From: Trileptium ribeirensis
Lineage: Eukaryota > Nematoda > Enoplea > Enoplida > Thoracostomopsidae
Reading direction: 5' to 3'
Length of the DNA: 64,000 bases
NCBI GenBank assembly: GCA_030248225.1
Contig: JASANE010001431.1
Coordinates: 1-64,000, forward strand
Shown here: positions 24,360 through 35,311 of the stretch, piece by piece
Numbering within the stretch: position 1 is the stretch's first letter
Layout of the letters: each line of letters starts with the position of its first letter
Translations under genes and position numbers: made by a program
The notes under the pieces: generated by a model
What the model was told of the DNA's origin: nothing
The model's database searches: none
The model's input: the letters and a program-made list of their open reading frames with translations, nothing else

Positions 24360-26241
24360 GGTTACAGGTAAACTTTGGTTCCGCTGATTCACTGATGTAC
24401 CTATATATAACATAACACATTAGCACATGTGAATATATGTGCCTTTTGGACTATGAAAAATATATAGAAGCTGCTGCACCTGTATTTCAGCTCAACACAG
24501 TTCATATTGAACGGAAATATATTAATTACGATACAAGCCGGAGCACGATGATAAGATAATTTTTTCAAGCACAAACGGCAAACGCTGGAAAGCCTTATAG
24601 CAAATTCTTGAAACTACGCACAGATGTAATACCGTGATGTATAGCGTAGTGTTATGAGCAATGCGGTAATCTTTTTCTTCTTCTTCCGGGCACTGTTCCC
24701 GCTTTGATGCAGTGTCGGCCATTTGGGTCTTCTTCTTCCAGTTTGAGAGGTTCTGGGTGTCGTTCGGGATTCGTTGGCTATCTTCATGTCAGCGTGAAGC
24801 GTGTCGGAGCAGCGTTGTTTCGGGCGGCCCTTCGGGCGTTTGCCGGTAATCTTAAGATGGAGACCGGTCTTGGTGAGCGAGTTGTCGTCGGCGCGCAGGA
24901 CATGTCTGTACCAGCTGAGTCGCTTTTCGCGCATCTTGTCGGCGATTGGTGCAACGCCGTACCGGACGTGATCGAAGCGAGTGACGCCGCTGGTGCATCG
25001 CAGCATCTTGGTTTCCGTGACGGCGAGGCGGCGTTCTGTGTCCTTGGTTGCGGGCCAGCAATCGGAGCCGTAGAGGACGACGGGGCGAACGGTAAATTTT
25101 GGACTTGAGTTTGTCCTTGATCTTCTTGTCACAGAGAACACCAGTAGTAGACCGCCACTTCCTCCAGGCAGCGTTGACTCATGAGTTGACTTCGTGTCGC
25201 AGGTCGCCGTCGGCCGAGAGGGTGGAGCCGAGGTGCTTGAAGCGTTCGGCACGAGGTAGGTCGATGCCGGTGACGGCAATCGTTCCTGGTTCGTCTGGAG
25301 TAGTCGCCGTGTACTCGGTGTTCTTGATGTTGAGGCGGAGGCCATGTTAGGCGAGGCGGTCATTCCATGTCTGTACGTGCTGCGCAGGTCGGAGGTCATG
25401 AGCAATGCGGTAATGATTTATATTATATAAAACCGTCAGTAAGTGGCGAAATCTTAAAAGAAATAATTTATCTAGACCAACTACATATTATAATCACAGA
25501 TGTCGATAGCGAAGTGTATGGGTTATCCCTAAGGATCCGATTTCTAAGCTATATTCAGCAGTACCTTATATATTGTTTACATTTACCGTTTAGTGAAGTG
25601 ATTTTCCTATAAATTGCCAGCATCAATGAAGGCAGAATCATTTTTAATAAATATACTGAAGGCCCGCTAACTATTATACGCCAAGAAATATCCTATCCTG
25701 TCCAGCAAATATCACAAATATTTTAAGCTATACGCGGTTTTTTAATAATTTTAGGCGAAGCCAAATCAAGTCACAGCCTGATATGGAAATAGCTGTGCTG
25801 ATGTCTCCGGCTCAGGTTTTAGTGGTAAATAATGTTAACTAGTGGAGTTCGCACTTACTCTAACCATGTTCTACTTTAATCCAGAAATAGTGGTAACTGC
25901 TTTTCAGATAAAAATTTACACAATTGTTACTGTTATATGTGATTCGAATTTTTACACTGCATTTAACTTTATACACTGTACACCATTAATGATACACATG
26001 AATAACAAATTCTGCAATATATAAAAGTATTTGGCGACACCGCTACATTTGGTAATTTCATCCTCGGGTAGTTCTAAACAAACAACCAAACAAAGTCGTT
26101 TATTAACCATACACATACTAGTAACTGGTAAAGTCCGCGTAACGAGGTTTGCATCGGGCGTTAAGGCCGTCATAGCGAGCTCGACATTTAGGCAATGGCT
26201 TACCAACTGCCAGTGTACTAGTTAACAAAAATATATATACA
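24360..26241. repeat. Tandem segmental duplication, unit 1 (1,882 bp)
   Basis: It starts GGTTACAGGTAAA and ends AACAAAAATATATATACA. Unit 2 follows directly. The units differ by scattered substitutions and a net 3-bp length change, and look about 97-98% alike by eye. It contains the truncated RTE insertion at 24,671-25,397. Confidence 0.95.
24671..25397 (-). pseudogene. 5'-truncated RTE-type LINE insertion with 17-bp target duplication, copy 1
   Basis: Minus-strand frames encode the C-terminal end of an RTE-clade reverse transcriptase polyprotein. Reading order is Phe-Lys-His-Leu-Gly-Ser, Val-Asn-Ala-Ala-Trp, Thr-Gly-Val-Leu-Cys-Asp-Lys-Lys, then after a frameshift near 25,080-25,100 Val-Val-Leu-Tyr-Gly-Ser-Asp-Cys-Trp-Pro, Thr-Lys-Met-Leu-Arg, Gly-Val-Thr-Arg, Gly-Val-Ala-Pro-Ile-Ala-Asp-Lys-Met-Arg-Glu, Trp-Tyr-Arg-His-Val-Leu and Arg-Pro-Lys-Gly-Arg-Pro-Lys-Gln-Arg. 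The endonuclease and catalytic YADD part are missing. ATGAGCAATGCGGTAAT flanks it exactly at 24,654-24,670 and 25,398-25,414, the mark of target-primed insertion. The 3' end is a (GAA)n-type tail. Non-functional. Plus-strand open frames here are antisense shadows. Confidence 0.93.
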
Positions 26242-28120
26242 GGTTACAGGTAAATTTTGGTTCCGCTTATTCACTGATGTACCTATACATAACATAACAC
26301 ATTAGCACATGTGAATATATGTGCCTTTTGGACTATGAAAAATATATAGAAGCTGCTGCACCTGTATTTCAGCTCAACACAGTTCATATTGAACGGAAAT
26401 ATATTAATTACGATACAAGCCGGAGCACGATGATAAGATAATTTTTTCAAGCACAAACGGCAAACGCTGGAAAGCCTTATAGCAAATTCTTGAAACTACG
26501 CACAGATGTAATACCGTAATGTATAGCGTAGTGTTATGAGCAATGCGGTAATCTTTTTCTTCTTCCGGGCGCTGTTCCCACTTTGATGCAGTGTCGGCCA
26601 TTTGGGTCTTCTTCTTCCAGTTTGATAGGTTCTGGGTGTCGTTCGGGATTCGTTGGCTATCTTCATGTCAGCGTGAAGCGTGTCGGAGCAGCGTTGTTTC
26701 GCGCGGCCCTTCGGGCGTTTGCCGGTAATCTTAAGATGGAGACCGGTCTTGGTGAGCCAGTTGTCGTCGGCGCCCAGGACATGTCTGTACCAGCTGAGTC
26801 GCTTTTCGCGCATCTTATCGGCGATTGGTGCAACGCCGTACCGGACGTGATCGAAGCGAGTGACGCCGCTGGTCCATCGCAGCATCTTGGCTTCCGTGAC
26901 GGCGAGGCGGCGTTCTGTGTCCTTGGTTGCGGGCCAGCAATCGGAGCCGTAGAGAACGACGGGGCGAACGGTAAATTTTGGACTTGAGTTTGTCATTGAT
27001 CTTCTTGTCACAGAGGACGCCGGTAGTAGACCACCACTTCATCCAGGCAGCGTTGACTCGTGAGTTGACTTCGTGTCGCAGGTCGCCGTCGGCCGAGAGC
27101 GTGGAGCCGAGGTGCTTGAAGCGTTCGGCACGAGGCAGGTAGATGCCGGTGACGGCAATCGTTCCTGGTTCGTCTGGAGTAGTCGCCATGTACTCGGTGT
27201 TCTTGATGTTGAGGCGGAGGCCATGTTAAGCGAGGCGGTCATTCAATGTCTGCACGTGCTGCGCAGGTCGGAGGTCATGAGCAATGCGGTAATGATTTAT
27301 ATTATATAAAACCGTCAGTAAGTGGCGAAATCTTAAACCAAATAATTTATCTAGACCAACTACATATTATAATCACAGATGTCGATAGCGAAGTGTATGG
27401 GTTATCCCTAAGGATCCGACTTCTAAGCTATATTCAGCAGTACCTTATATATTGTTTACATTTACCGTTTAGTGAAGTGATTTTACTATAAATTGCCATC
27501 ATCAATGAAGGCAGAATCATTTTTAATAAATATACTGAAGGCCCGCTAACTATAATACACCAAGAAATATCCTATCCTGTCCAACAAATATCACAAATAT
27601 TTTAAGCTATACGCGGTTTTTTAATAATTTTAGGCGAAACCAAATCAAGTCACAGCCTGATCTGGAAATAGCTGTGCTGATGTCTCTGGCTCAGGTTTTA
27701 GTGGTATATAACGTTAACTAGTGGAGTTCGCACTTACTCTAACCATGTTCTACTTTAATCCAGAAATAGTGGTAACTGCTTTTCAGATAAAAATTTACAC
27801 AATTGTTACTGTTATATGTGATTCGAATTTTTACACTGCATTTAACTTTATACACTGTGCACCATTAATGATACACATGAATAACAAATTCTGCAATATA
27901 TAAAAGAATTTGGCGACACCGCTACATTTGGTAATTTCATCCTCGGGTAGTTCTATACAAACAACCAAACAAAGTCGTTTATTAACCATACACATACCAG
28001 TAACTGGTAAAGTCAGCGTAACGAGGTTCGCATCGGGCGTTAAGGCCGTCATAGCGAGCTCGAAATTTAGGCAATGGCTTACGAACTGCCAGTGTACTAG
28101 TTAACAAAAATATATATACA
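26242..28120. repeat. Tandem segmental duplication, unit 2 (1,879 bp)
   Basis: Direct copy of 24,360-26,241, keeping the same RTE insertion and the same 17-bp flanking duplication. It ends at AATATATATACA, after which unrelated sequence (the LINE at 28.1 kb) begins. Confidence 0.95.
26553..27276 (-). pseudogene. 5'-truncated RTE-type LINE insertion, copy 2
   Basis: Counterpart of the insertion at 24,671-25,397, with the same 17-bp duplication at 26,536-26,552 and 27,277-27,293. It keeps the family's Trp in Lys-Met-Leu-Arg-Trp, where copy 1 has Cys, so copy 1 mutated after duplication. Conversely it has Arg-Ala-Lys where copy 1 retains Arg-Pro-Lys. The same frameshift (near 26,970) separates the Cys-Asp-Lys-Lys and Leu-Tyr-Gly-Ser-Asp-Cys-Trp-Pro segments, so that break predates duplication. 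Confidence 0.93.
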
Positions 28121-28164
28121 ACAAACGATATATTTACAAACAAAGTTATACGTGCAAATCGAAA

Positions 28165-29553
28165 TTATGCCAATCTTTCACTATAAGACATTTCCTGAAT
28201 GCCCATTCTGGCCGCTAATCTACGTGTAAAATACCGCTGAACCTTTTCCAGCTTGTCAATTTCCAACAAATAGCACGGTGACCAGACTTGGCTACAGTTT
28301 TCTATAATCGGGCGGACGTATGACAAATAGGACGTCCTTATTGATTCCTGATCACTATTCAAAAAACAGCGAAATAACATCGATAAGCTTTAGCAACAAT
28401 GACATTATAGTGAGTTTCGTATTTTAGATCACTGCTTATCGTAACACCTAAGTCACTAAATTGGGAAACAGAAGGAATTTCAGATCCCCTAATGTTGTAA
28501 CGGAAATTGCGATTATTTTTGGCCAAGCGCAAAATATTACATTTAGGGACAGAAATAGACAGTTGCCACGTATCTGCCCGAGTTGCTAAAGAGTCGAGAG
28601 CATTTTGAAGATATTCTGTAGCGGTATTATCGGCGCTATTTGCAATATTTATATACAATTCAACGTCATCAGCAAACAATTTGCATTTTACGTGTTCAAA
28701 ACAAAGATGAAGATCGTTGATATATATGAGAAACACGCGGGGTCCGAGAATGCTACCTTAGGGTACGCCAGAAGTTACTTTATGGGTTTTTTAAAAAGTG
28801 TTGTTCAGTTTTACTCTGAATGTTCTGTCATGAAGAAATGCTTTAATCCAATGAAATATGTCTCCACCAACTCCTAGAGCGGAAAGCTTTTGGAGCAGCT
28901 TGGCGTGTGAGACGGTGTCAAAAGTTTTTGCGAAATCTATGTACGCAATATCAACAGATTTTCCGATGTCCAGAGCATTTGACCAATCATTTACTGCCTC
29001 ATGTAACTGGGTACAGGTTGATTTCTTTGAGATAAATCCATGTTGATTCTGACAAATAATATTATTACAACGCAAAAATGACAAAAGACTGTCATGTATA
29101 ATAGATTCCACTATTTACAACAGTTAGAGAGCAATGATATTGGCCTGTAGTTCAATGCAATGGACGATTCGCCTTTTTTGTACACGGGAATAACGTCAGC
29201 GCGAAGCCAAGACTTCGGCAAACAACCGTTTACAAAAGATTGCTTTTGTATTACCGATTTACAACATGTGTGCCAGAGGAAAGCAAAGCGAATCACGGAG
29301 TTTCTTGAGCAAGAACTGTGTGTAGCCATCGGGTGAATGGCTATGTTTTGGCTTAAGGCGTCCCATAAATTTGTGCACAAGTTGTGGAGAAAAAGTGACC
29401 CATGTTACAGTGCTCTTTGGGGCTGAGACATGTTGGCTTACAGATAGTTGTCTGCAATTTTCATTGAATACTGACGAAAACGCGTTGGCCAGTATGTCGG
29501 CGGTTTTCCTATTTAAAATTGAATTTTGTAATTTTATTGCAAAACAAAACTGA
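28165..29553 (-). pseudogene. CR1/Jockey-type LINE reverse transcriptase, frameshifted
   Basis: Minus-strand pieces in order: a linker with Ala-Phe-Ser-Ser-Val-Phe; Pro-Val-Tyr-Lys-Lys-Gly and Asn-Tyr-Arg-Pro-Ile-Ser-Leu-Leu (29,380-29,111); Gln-His-Gly-Phe and Ala-Tyr-Ile-Asp-Phe-Ala-Lys-Thr-Phe-Asp (29,111-28,791); Ser-Gly-Val-Pro-stop-Gly-Ser-Ile-Leu-Gly-Pro; Phe-Ala-Asp-Asp, the catalytic motif (28,736-28,359); and Tyr-Val-Arg-Pro-Ile with Lys-Val-Gln-Arg-Tyr-Phe-Thr-Arg-Arg-Leu (28,380-28,165). A TAA replaces the conserved Gln of Val-Pro-Gln-Gly, and there are frameshifts near 29,115 and 29,250. The upstream endonuclease was not found, so the copy is 5'-truncated. It would copy LINE RNA into DNA if intact, but it is dead. 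Assignment to CR1 versus Jockey is uncertain. Confidence 0.92.
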
Positions 29554-31689
29554 GAAAACTTAAATAGCTCAAATTAAAATTATTCCTTAGCATTTATGAA
29601 TTCATCAACAATATATCGATGTTAATAGAATCTACTCGAGATTGATGGGCATGGCAAACTGGGATATAGTTGAGACGAGATTGCGCCATAGTTGTTCATA
29701 GCCAAGTGTTCAGCCGGCACAATCTGCTGACTAGAATCTCTGCTTCACAACATGAATCACGGATAACCAACAGCAGTCTGAGTAAATGATCGATCTGTTT
29801 CAGCACGTGCTGGCGCAGCTTTTTTAGTAAAACTGGGTGTTGAAGGCCTTGCATCAGAAGGCTTCGCAGGATGACGCACTGGAGAGCTTTCAGCTTCAAT
29901 AGTGGAATTAGATTCTACTAAATCTTTTCGCCCTTTTACATTTCAGCAGTGACAATTCTCTGTTACGTCTAAAATACAAAAACTCTGAAATCGATATGCT
30001 TGCTTTAAGATATATATAGCACAAATGTTTTAAGATTTCAATTCATTTTTCGGAATAAATTTTTCCAGCGTACTCTAAATCTTGGGAGACGATCCCCAGC
30101 TTTGCAAAGTGTGGATATGTCGCCCAGCCCCTTTGTTCCTGTGTCTCTGGTATGTACGCACTCTATATCACTGAATACTATGGCATGGACTAGACAGACT
30201 AACCTGCAACATATGAATCCTTTGTAATGTAAACACATCATAATGTATCTGCTATAAAGCTTGCATTTTGGTCATTTCAAAATAGAAATTGATTATTAAT
30301 GTAGATGTGTATTCGACAAACGTCACTCTAGTTAAACTAGTAGAGTTTTAATGCAACAAGGAGCGTCTTTTCCGCAGCTACTAGGTTCGCTTGTAATAGG
30401 CAATTAAACTAAAAATTTTGAAAATCTAAATATTTATACATTCATTTTACTTATATTTATACAACTTATTGAATTATTTTGACCTTTAGAACTACGATAG
30501 TTTTGAAATTGAAATTAATGAGTGAGCCAAGCGTTAAGATTTGAAATCGTGTTTATATATTCTTAATACTAAGCGCCCAGGTAGGCCAAATCCCAACTAC
30601 CGTTAAAATTAGACTTTTAAGATAATTTAAATAATAAACAAACTAATGATACAAAAAGTAAAACTAAAATAATAATGCATAGCCATGTCATAAATGTCCA
30701 ACATATTAGCCGCCACAAGACATAATACAGTAACAAATGGAGATTTGTTTGGACCGTCGGCGCGGCAAACGTTCAGGTTAGACATACCCGAATGTAATCA
30801 AAGGCATAACTAGGGGACTATCTCTTTATGGCAAATATTGTAATGAGTTATTCTTCTGTTCTATGAAGCTATGGTTTTGGTACAACAACTACGTATTTTT
30901 CTAGAATTTAGTGCACTAAATAAAAGTACTAAATAGTGTATAAGTAGTTGGAAATATAATCGTTGACAATATCGAGCTACGCAATATTGGAAACTTCAAA
31001 AATTATTTTCGATTGTGACATGACGTGAAATCGTTGTCAACCTAAGACCATTCATCTATTATTGATATAAAGCTAATATTACGTGTATTTGATTTAAAAT
31101 AAACAACCTGGAAATTACAACGCTGTAGGTTTATAAATGAAGTTTCGTGTTTTTTCTGGCACAAAACTACAATTATTGATCGACAGTTTTGTGAAAAGCA
31201 GTTCAGTATACAAAATTATGCTGTCATACTGTGACATTTTTAATGGTTAATTTGATGCAGAAACCACAAATAAGTAATACATAAAGACGGCAGGTCTGTA
31301 TACACAAAGCAGTGATTTGCAGTCGAGTACGTTTAAACTGACATGACAAACGACATTATAAAGAAAGCAATTTTATCATAGAAAACTAAAATTAATATGT
31401 CATTTAAGAGCTAGCCCAATTAATATATTGAAACTGGGAAAGCCTAGAGAGCAGGAGTTTCCTCATAACACACATTTGTGCAAAAAATATTTTTCCTATG
31501 GTATCACGCGCATTACAACGCTTTGCCTCGTTGATAGATTTTCACAGGTTTGTAGATTTTTGCAATTTCTCAATCCAATAAAATCTAGCAGTGCACCTAG
31601 CTTCGTGTTTGTGTTGCTTCAACGTATTCCTCTTAAATTTTCACAAAACACACCACGTATTGAAGACTTTTCGATGTTTGTTATTTGAG
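29554..31689. other. Stretch without recognisable gene
   Basis: No protein or RNA signature. The minus-strand frame at 29,696-29,899 and the plus-strand frame at 31,428-31,688 lack known motifs; the latter runs into the dispersed repeat copy C. Confidence 0.45.
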
Positions 31690-32415
31690 GTCTCCAGCGT
31701 TTTACGTTATAACTTTTGCTGCAGGCTACATTGAAAACTGAGCCTAATCCGTATATCGAAAATACAACTTTCTAGTTATTCATTTTTGCCAGGGCAGCCG
31801 TTTTCAAGCTATAAGCCAAGGATTATTAGAAGTCACCCACGCAGAAGTATAACTTAAAATTTCGACAAAAAGTTTCTTGCTTGCTAGGGGTGAACCATGT
31901 GCTGTTAAACTTATTGTGTTACTGTTCTCTCCTTAGTTGAAACAACTTTAGATATATTCTTAAACCTTCGAGACGGCACAGGGCTAAATTTGCTACATTT
32001 TAGTATCAAAAGAGTCAAAGTTGGCAACTTATTTAGCAGAGATGTATGTAGAGGGTTTGCACGAGTCTATAGGTGTTCGGAGTGACTGTCTGTTGTATGC
32101 GATAAAAGCAATTGTGTTGGCGTGGTATGCATCAAGTAAGCCAAGTGCTAGTAGCCTGCAACGTAAAAATTATTCATCAAATTATAAGTTTTCTAAAAAC
32201 TTGGGATTTGTTAATCTCAAGTTTTTCGTTGTTTTAGTAATTGGAGAAAGGAATTAAGGGTAAGACGTATTACCATTTTACATGTGGTCAAACTGGCATT
32301 AATATTGTCGGTTTATTGTTGTTATTGTTTGAGTTTAACGGAACCTATACTTGAAACCTTGCAATAGTCATCAAACACAGATTAGCCGCACTCGTTTCGC
32401 TTCCCCTCGTCGCTT
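31690..32415 (+). repeat. Dispersed repeat, copy C (longest)
   Basis: It overlaps both partial copies: its first half matches 21,300-21,800 and its second half matches 17,550-17,950. It includes a 78-codon open frame (32,021-32,257), parts of which (Leu-Gln-Arg-Lys, Ala-Ile-Lys-Ala) recur in the other copies. That could mean an ancient coding element, but no family is recognised. Confidence 0.6.
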
Positions 32416-33035
32416 GAGAAACTATTATATATTATATTAGACAGCTACTGGTCAAGACGATATGTTCTGTCGAAATGCCAAGAAAAAGGCAACAAACGCT
32501 AAAAAACAGACATGTAAATACATATATACTATCATTTGCGTGACAGCCCATTGTGACAAAATAAAATTTCTGACCTCTGCTATTGTAACAAAACCATCTT
32601 TTTTGCCTATTTTGTCCGCTCAACTTTCCGCAGAGGCACATTAGAAACTAAAGTGGTGCTAAAACAAGTTCGACGACGATAGGTGTCACAAGATGGATCG
32701 CTCTCTGTAATATAATGTATAAGCCTCGTTAGAGCACACACATATACTGTTGGAGGGCTACCGCCCCCGAACACCCCGTTCTTAGCTGTTCTTTTTTTAA
32801 ATATAACTTAATGCCCCTCAGGATTACATGAGCCACCCATCCTTGGCTATTTCATACGTTGTAAAATCACGCGTGGATTTCAAACATTGTAGATGCGCAC
32901 AACGAACTGTCCCGGCGAAGTATCCAGTAAATTGCCAAGAGTAGAGTCCAGTTAGTACACAGATTGATAAATGAAAAAACAAATCCGCAGAATTATTTCT
33001 GCAACAAAAAAAATCGTGTTCATTAACCGTTTACT

Positions 33036-33403
33036 CGCCAACGTTCCCATAGTGGAACATAGGTTTGAAACGTGAGCGTGGAAAAGAGATGCAATGTACA
33101 CATAAATGGGATACAGCGTAGAGTTAGCAGTTGCTTATGTTTGTTTTTGTCAATAAAGTTTGCACGCCCACTACATAGCTAGCGTATAGCGGTCAACGAA
33201 AACTCGTCGAGTTAGGGCGATGTGGGTTGCGGTGGAGTTTCTGTACACCCCACACGCGGCGTAACAGGTCGACGGTCGATATGCCGGTATTGTATCAATA
33301 ATAGACATAGATGTTGAGTTATCCTAGCAATTTCATATCTAGACAACTTCTCATAAGAATACACTACTATGAACATGTATGTTCCCAAAGTGGAACGTTG
33401 GCG
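33036..33403. promoter_or_regulatory. Subterminal 25-bp motif pair in the piggyBac left end
   Basis: CGCCAACGTTCCCATAGTGG begins the copy at 33,036-33,060. An inverted copy sits at 33,379-33,403 and a third, in the first orientation, at 35,379-35,403. Within each, GTTCC and GGAAC form a short dyad. Placement just inside both ends suggests transposase binding sites; this is inference. Confidence 0.7.
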
Positions 33404-33447
33404 GGCACAGGACTGCTGGTTTTGTAAATTATATATGAGCTTTCGCG

Positions 33448-35311
33448 ATGTGTATAGTTGCTGGTTCAATTGAATTATCTCCTATATTTGCAATTTATCG
33501 TATCTACATTTCAGTGTTAAATTCCATAATGACTGAATATTTGACACTTGCAGGAGCAGCCGATTCCCTATTTAATGTTCCTGCTGGTATGGAGACGACA
33601 ATATCAATATTACCTCCTGACCCTAACTTAGACGTGTCAGACGAAGAAGATATCGATGATAACGAACTAAATATTGTTGAACCGGCTGATGTTTCTGGAA
33701 AACTTGAAGTTTACACAGGATTGGAGGAAGAAGATACTGAAGAGGATATTGGATGTGGAGACGTACCCGAATATCATGAATCTGGAAGTGCGACCACAAT
33801 GTTTGATTCTGAAACAGTTCTAAAAAAGCGCAAACGCCAATCAGTAAAAGCACCAACTGTTAAATGGTCGAATTTTGTACGGTTTTCGAATACAATGCCA
33901 TGCGAATCTCCAGAAATGTTGGCCAATAAGCGGCATGACCTTGTCGACAAATCTCCGTATGATCTATTCTTGGAAGAACTTGGACACGACTACATAGGTC
34001 ACGTTGCTCAAATGACAAATTCATATGCAAAGCAGAAGCTCTCAGCTTTTGAAGCCAATTCAAACGAAATTGTTCAGTTCTTCGGCATTCTGCTGTTCAG
34101 TGGATATCACACCGTTCCGTCTGAGGATCATTACTAATCAACCGCGCCAGATCTCAGCAATAACATCGTTCCTGGGGTTATTTCTCGAAAAAAATTCAGA
34201 GACTTGAAGACGATTTTTCATCTGGTTGACAACCTCAATTTGAAAGATGACAAATTAGTAAAAATTGAACCGCTGTATGATCACTTGTCACAGCAATTTC
34301 GAGCCGTTGCAGGAGTTTTCTCAGAACATCTAAGCATCGACGAGTCTATGGTGCCCTACTACGGTCATTATTCGTGTAAAATGTTCATAAGAGGCAAGCC
34401 GATTCGATTTGCTTATAAGGTTTGGATGATGTGCTCATCGGATGGTTTTCCATACAACATGCAACTATACGCCGGCGCACGTGGTACAGCGCAAAACGAT
34501 GCAAAAAAGCAGCCACTGGGTAGCCGCGTAGTTAAAGATATGATCGGAGTAATTCAGGAGCAAGCCAAGCATTCTTTGTTCTTCGATAACTTTTTTCGTC
34601 ATATGGACTGGTTTGTGAGCTTCGGGAAATGGGTTTTCGCGCCACTGGAACCGTGCGTGATGGTCGCACTGGAAACTGCCCCTGATGAATCCGAAAGTGA
34701 TAGCAACAAAGGAACGTGGATACTATGAAGAGCAATGCGACGGAAATGTGTCGATCGTACGGTGGAACGACAACAGCGTGGTTTCTGTTATCAGTAACTG
34801 GATACCTGCGACGCCTATCACCAACGCAACGCGTTATTCTTCGGCCGAGAAAAAACGAATAACTATTGCTCAGCCTCGATCTATTGGGACTTATAATATG
34901 CATATGGGTGGCGTCGATTTGTTGGACAGATTGCTGGGAGCTTACAGACCAAGGCTGCGGAACAAAAAATGGTGGTGGAACCTGCTTGCGAATGCTTTGA
35001 ATATGTGCGTGATCGTGGCATGGAAGCTTCATTGTTATAGTACAGAAAACATCGACGAAATGACGCATTTGGATTTCCGGAGGGAGGTTGCTGTAACTGC
35101 AATGAAAGTGGGTCTCGTAAGAAGGCGAAATCGTCTTGGCGGACCACTGACCAAAGCGCCGGCGGGGGTTCGCAAGAGTTACAGTAGGCATTCGTTGTCA
35201 ACCACAACTCACGGCCGATGTACGTGGTGTAAAAAGAATACGAGAAAATGGTGTCAGATGTGTGGAAAACGGTTACACGAAGCTTGTTTTCATGATTTTC
35301 ACACTGTTTAA
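33448..35311 (+). pseudogene. piggyBac transposase (DDE_Tnp_1_7), broken
   Basis: The likely start is ATG at 33,529 (Met-Thr-Glu-Tyr-Leu-Thr), because the acidic leader after it (Asp-Glu-Glu-Asp-Ile-Asp-Asp) is usual for the family; the open frame extends 27 codons further upstream. Conserved landmarks in order: Phe-Gly-Ile-Leu-Leu, Leu-Ser-Ile-Asp-Glu-Ser-Met-Val-Pro-Tyr (a catalytic Asp), Ile-Arg-Gly-Lys-Pro-Ile-Arg-Phe, Phe-Phe-Asp-Asn-Phe-Phe (a second catalytic Asp), Arg-Ala-Thr-Gly-Thr-Val-Arg, Gly-Gly-Val-Asp-Leu-Leu-Asp and Lys-Trp-Trp-Trp-Asn. A C-terminal Cys-rich zinc domain (Cys-Thr-Trp-Cys ... Cys-Gln-Met-Cys) ends at 35,311. Breaks: an in-frame TAA at 34,135 where the family usually has Trp, a frameshift near 34,600-34,620, and another near 34,680. 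The long minus-strand frame at 34,532-35,191 is antisense. Confidence 0.93.

Noticed and set aside
24704..25108. 134-codon plus-strand frame, repeated at 26,583-26,987
   Set aside because: Antisense to the RTE reverse transcriptase fragment, where family motifs are clear on the minus strand.
34532..35191. 219-codon minus-strand frame
   Set aside because: Antisense shadow of the piggyBac transposase, whose plus-strand motifs are unmistakable.
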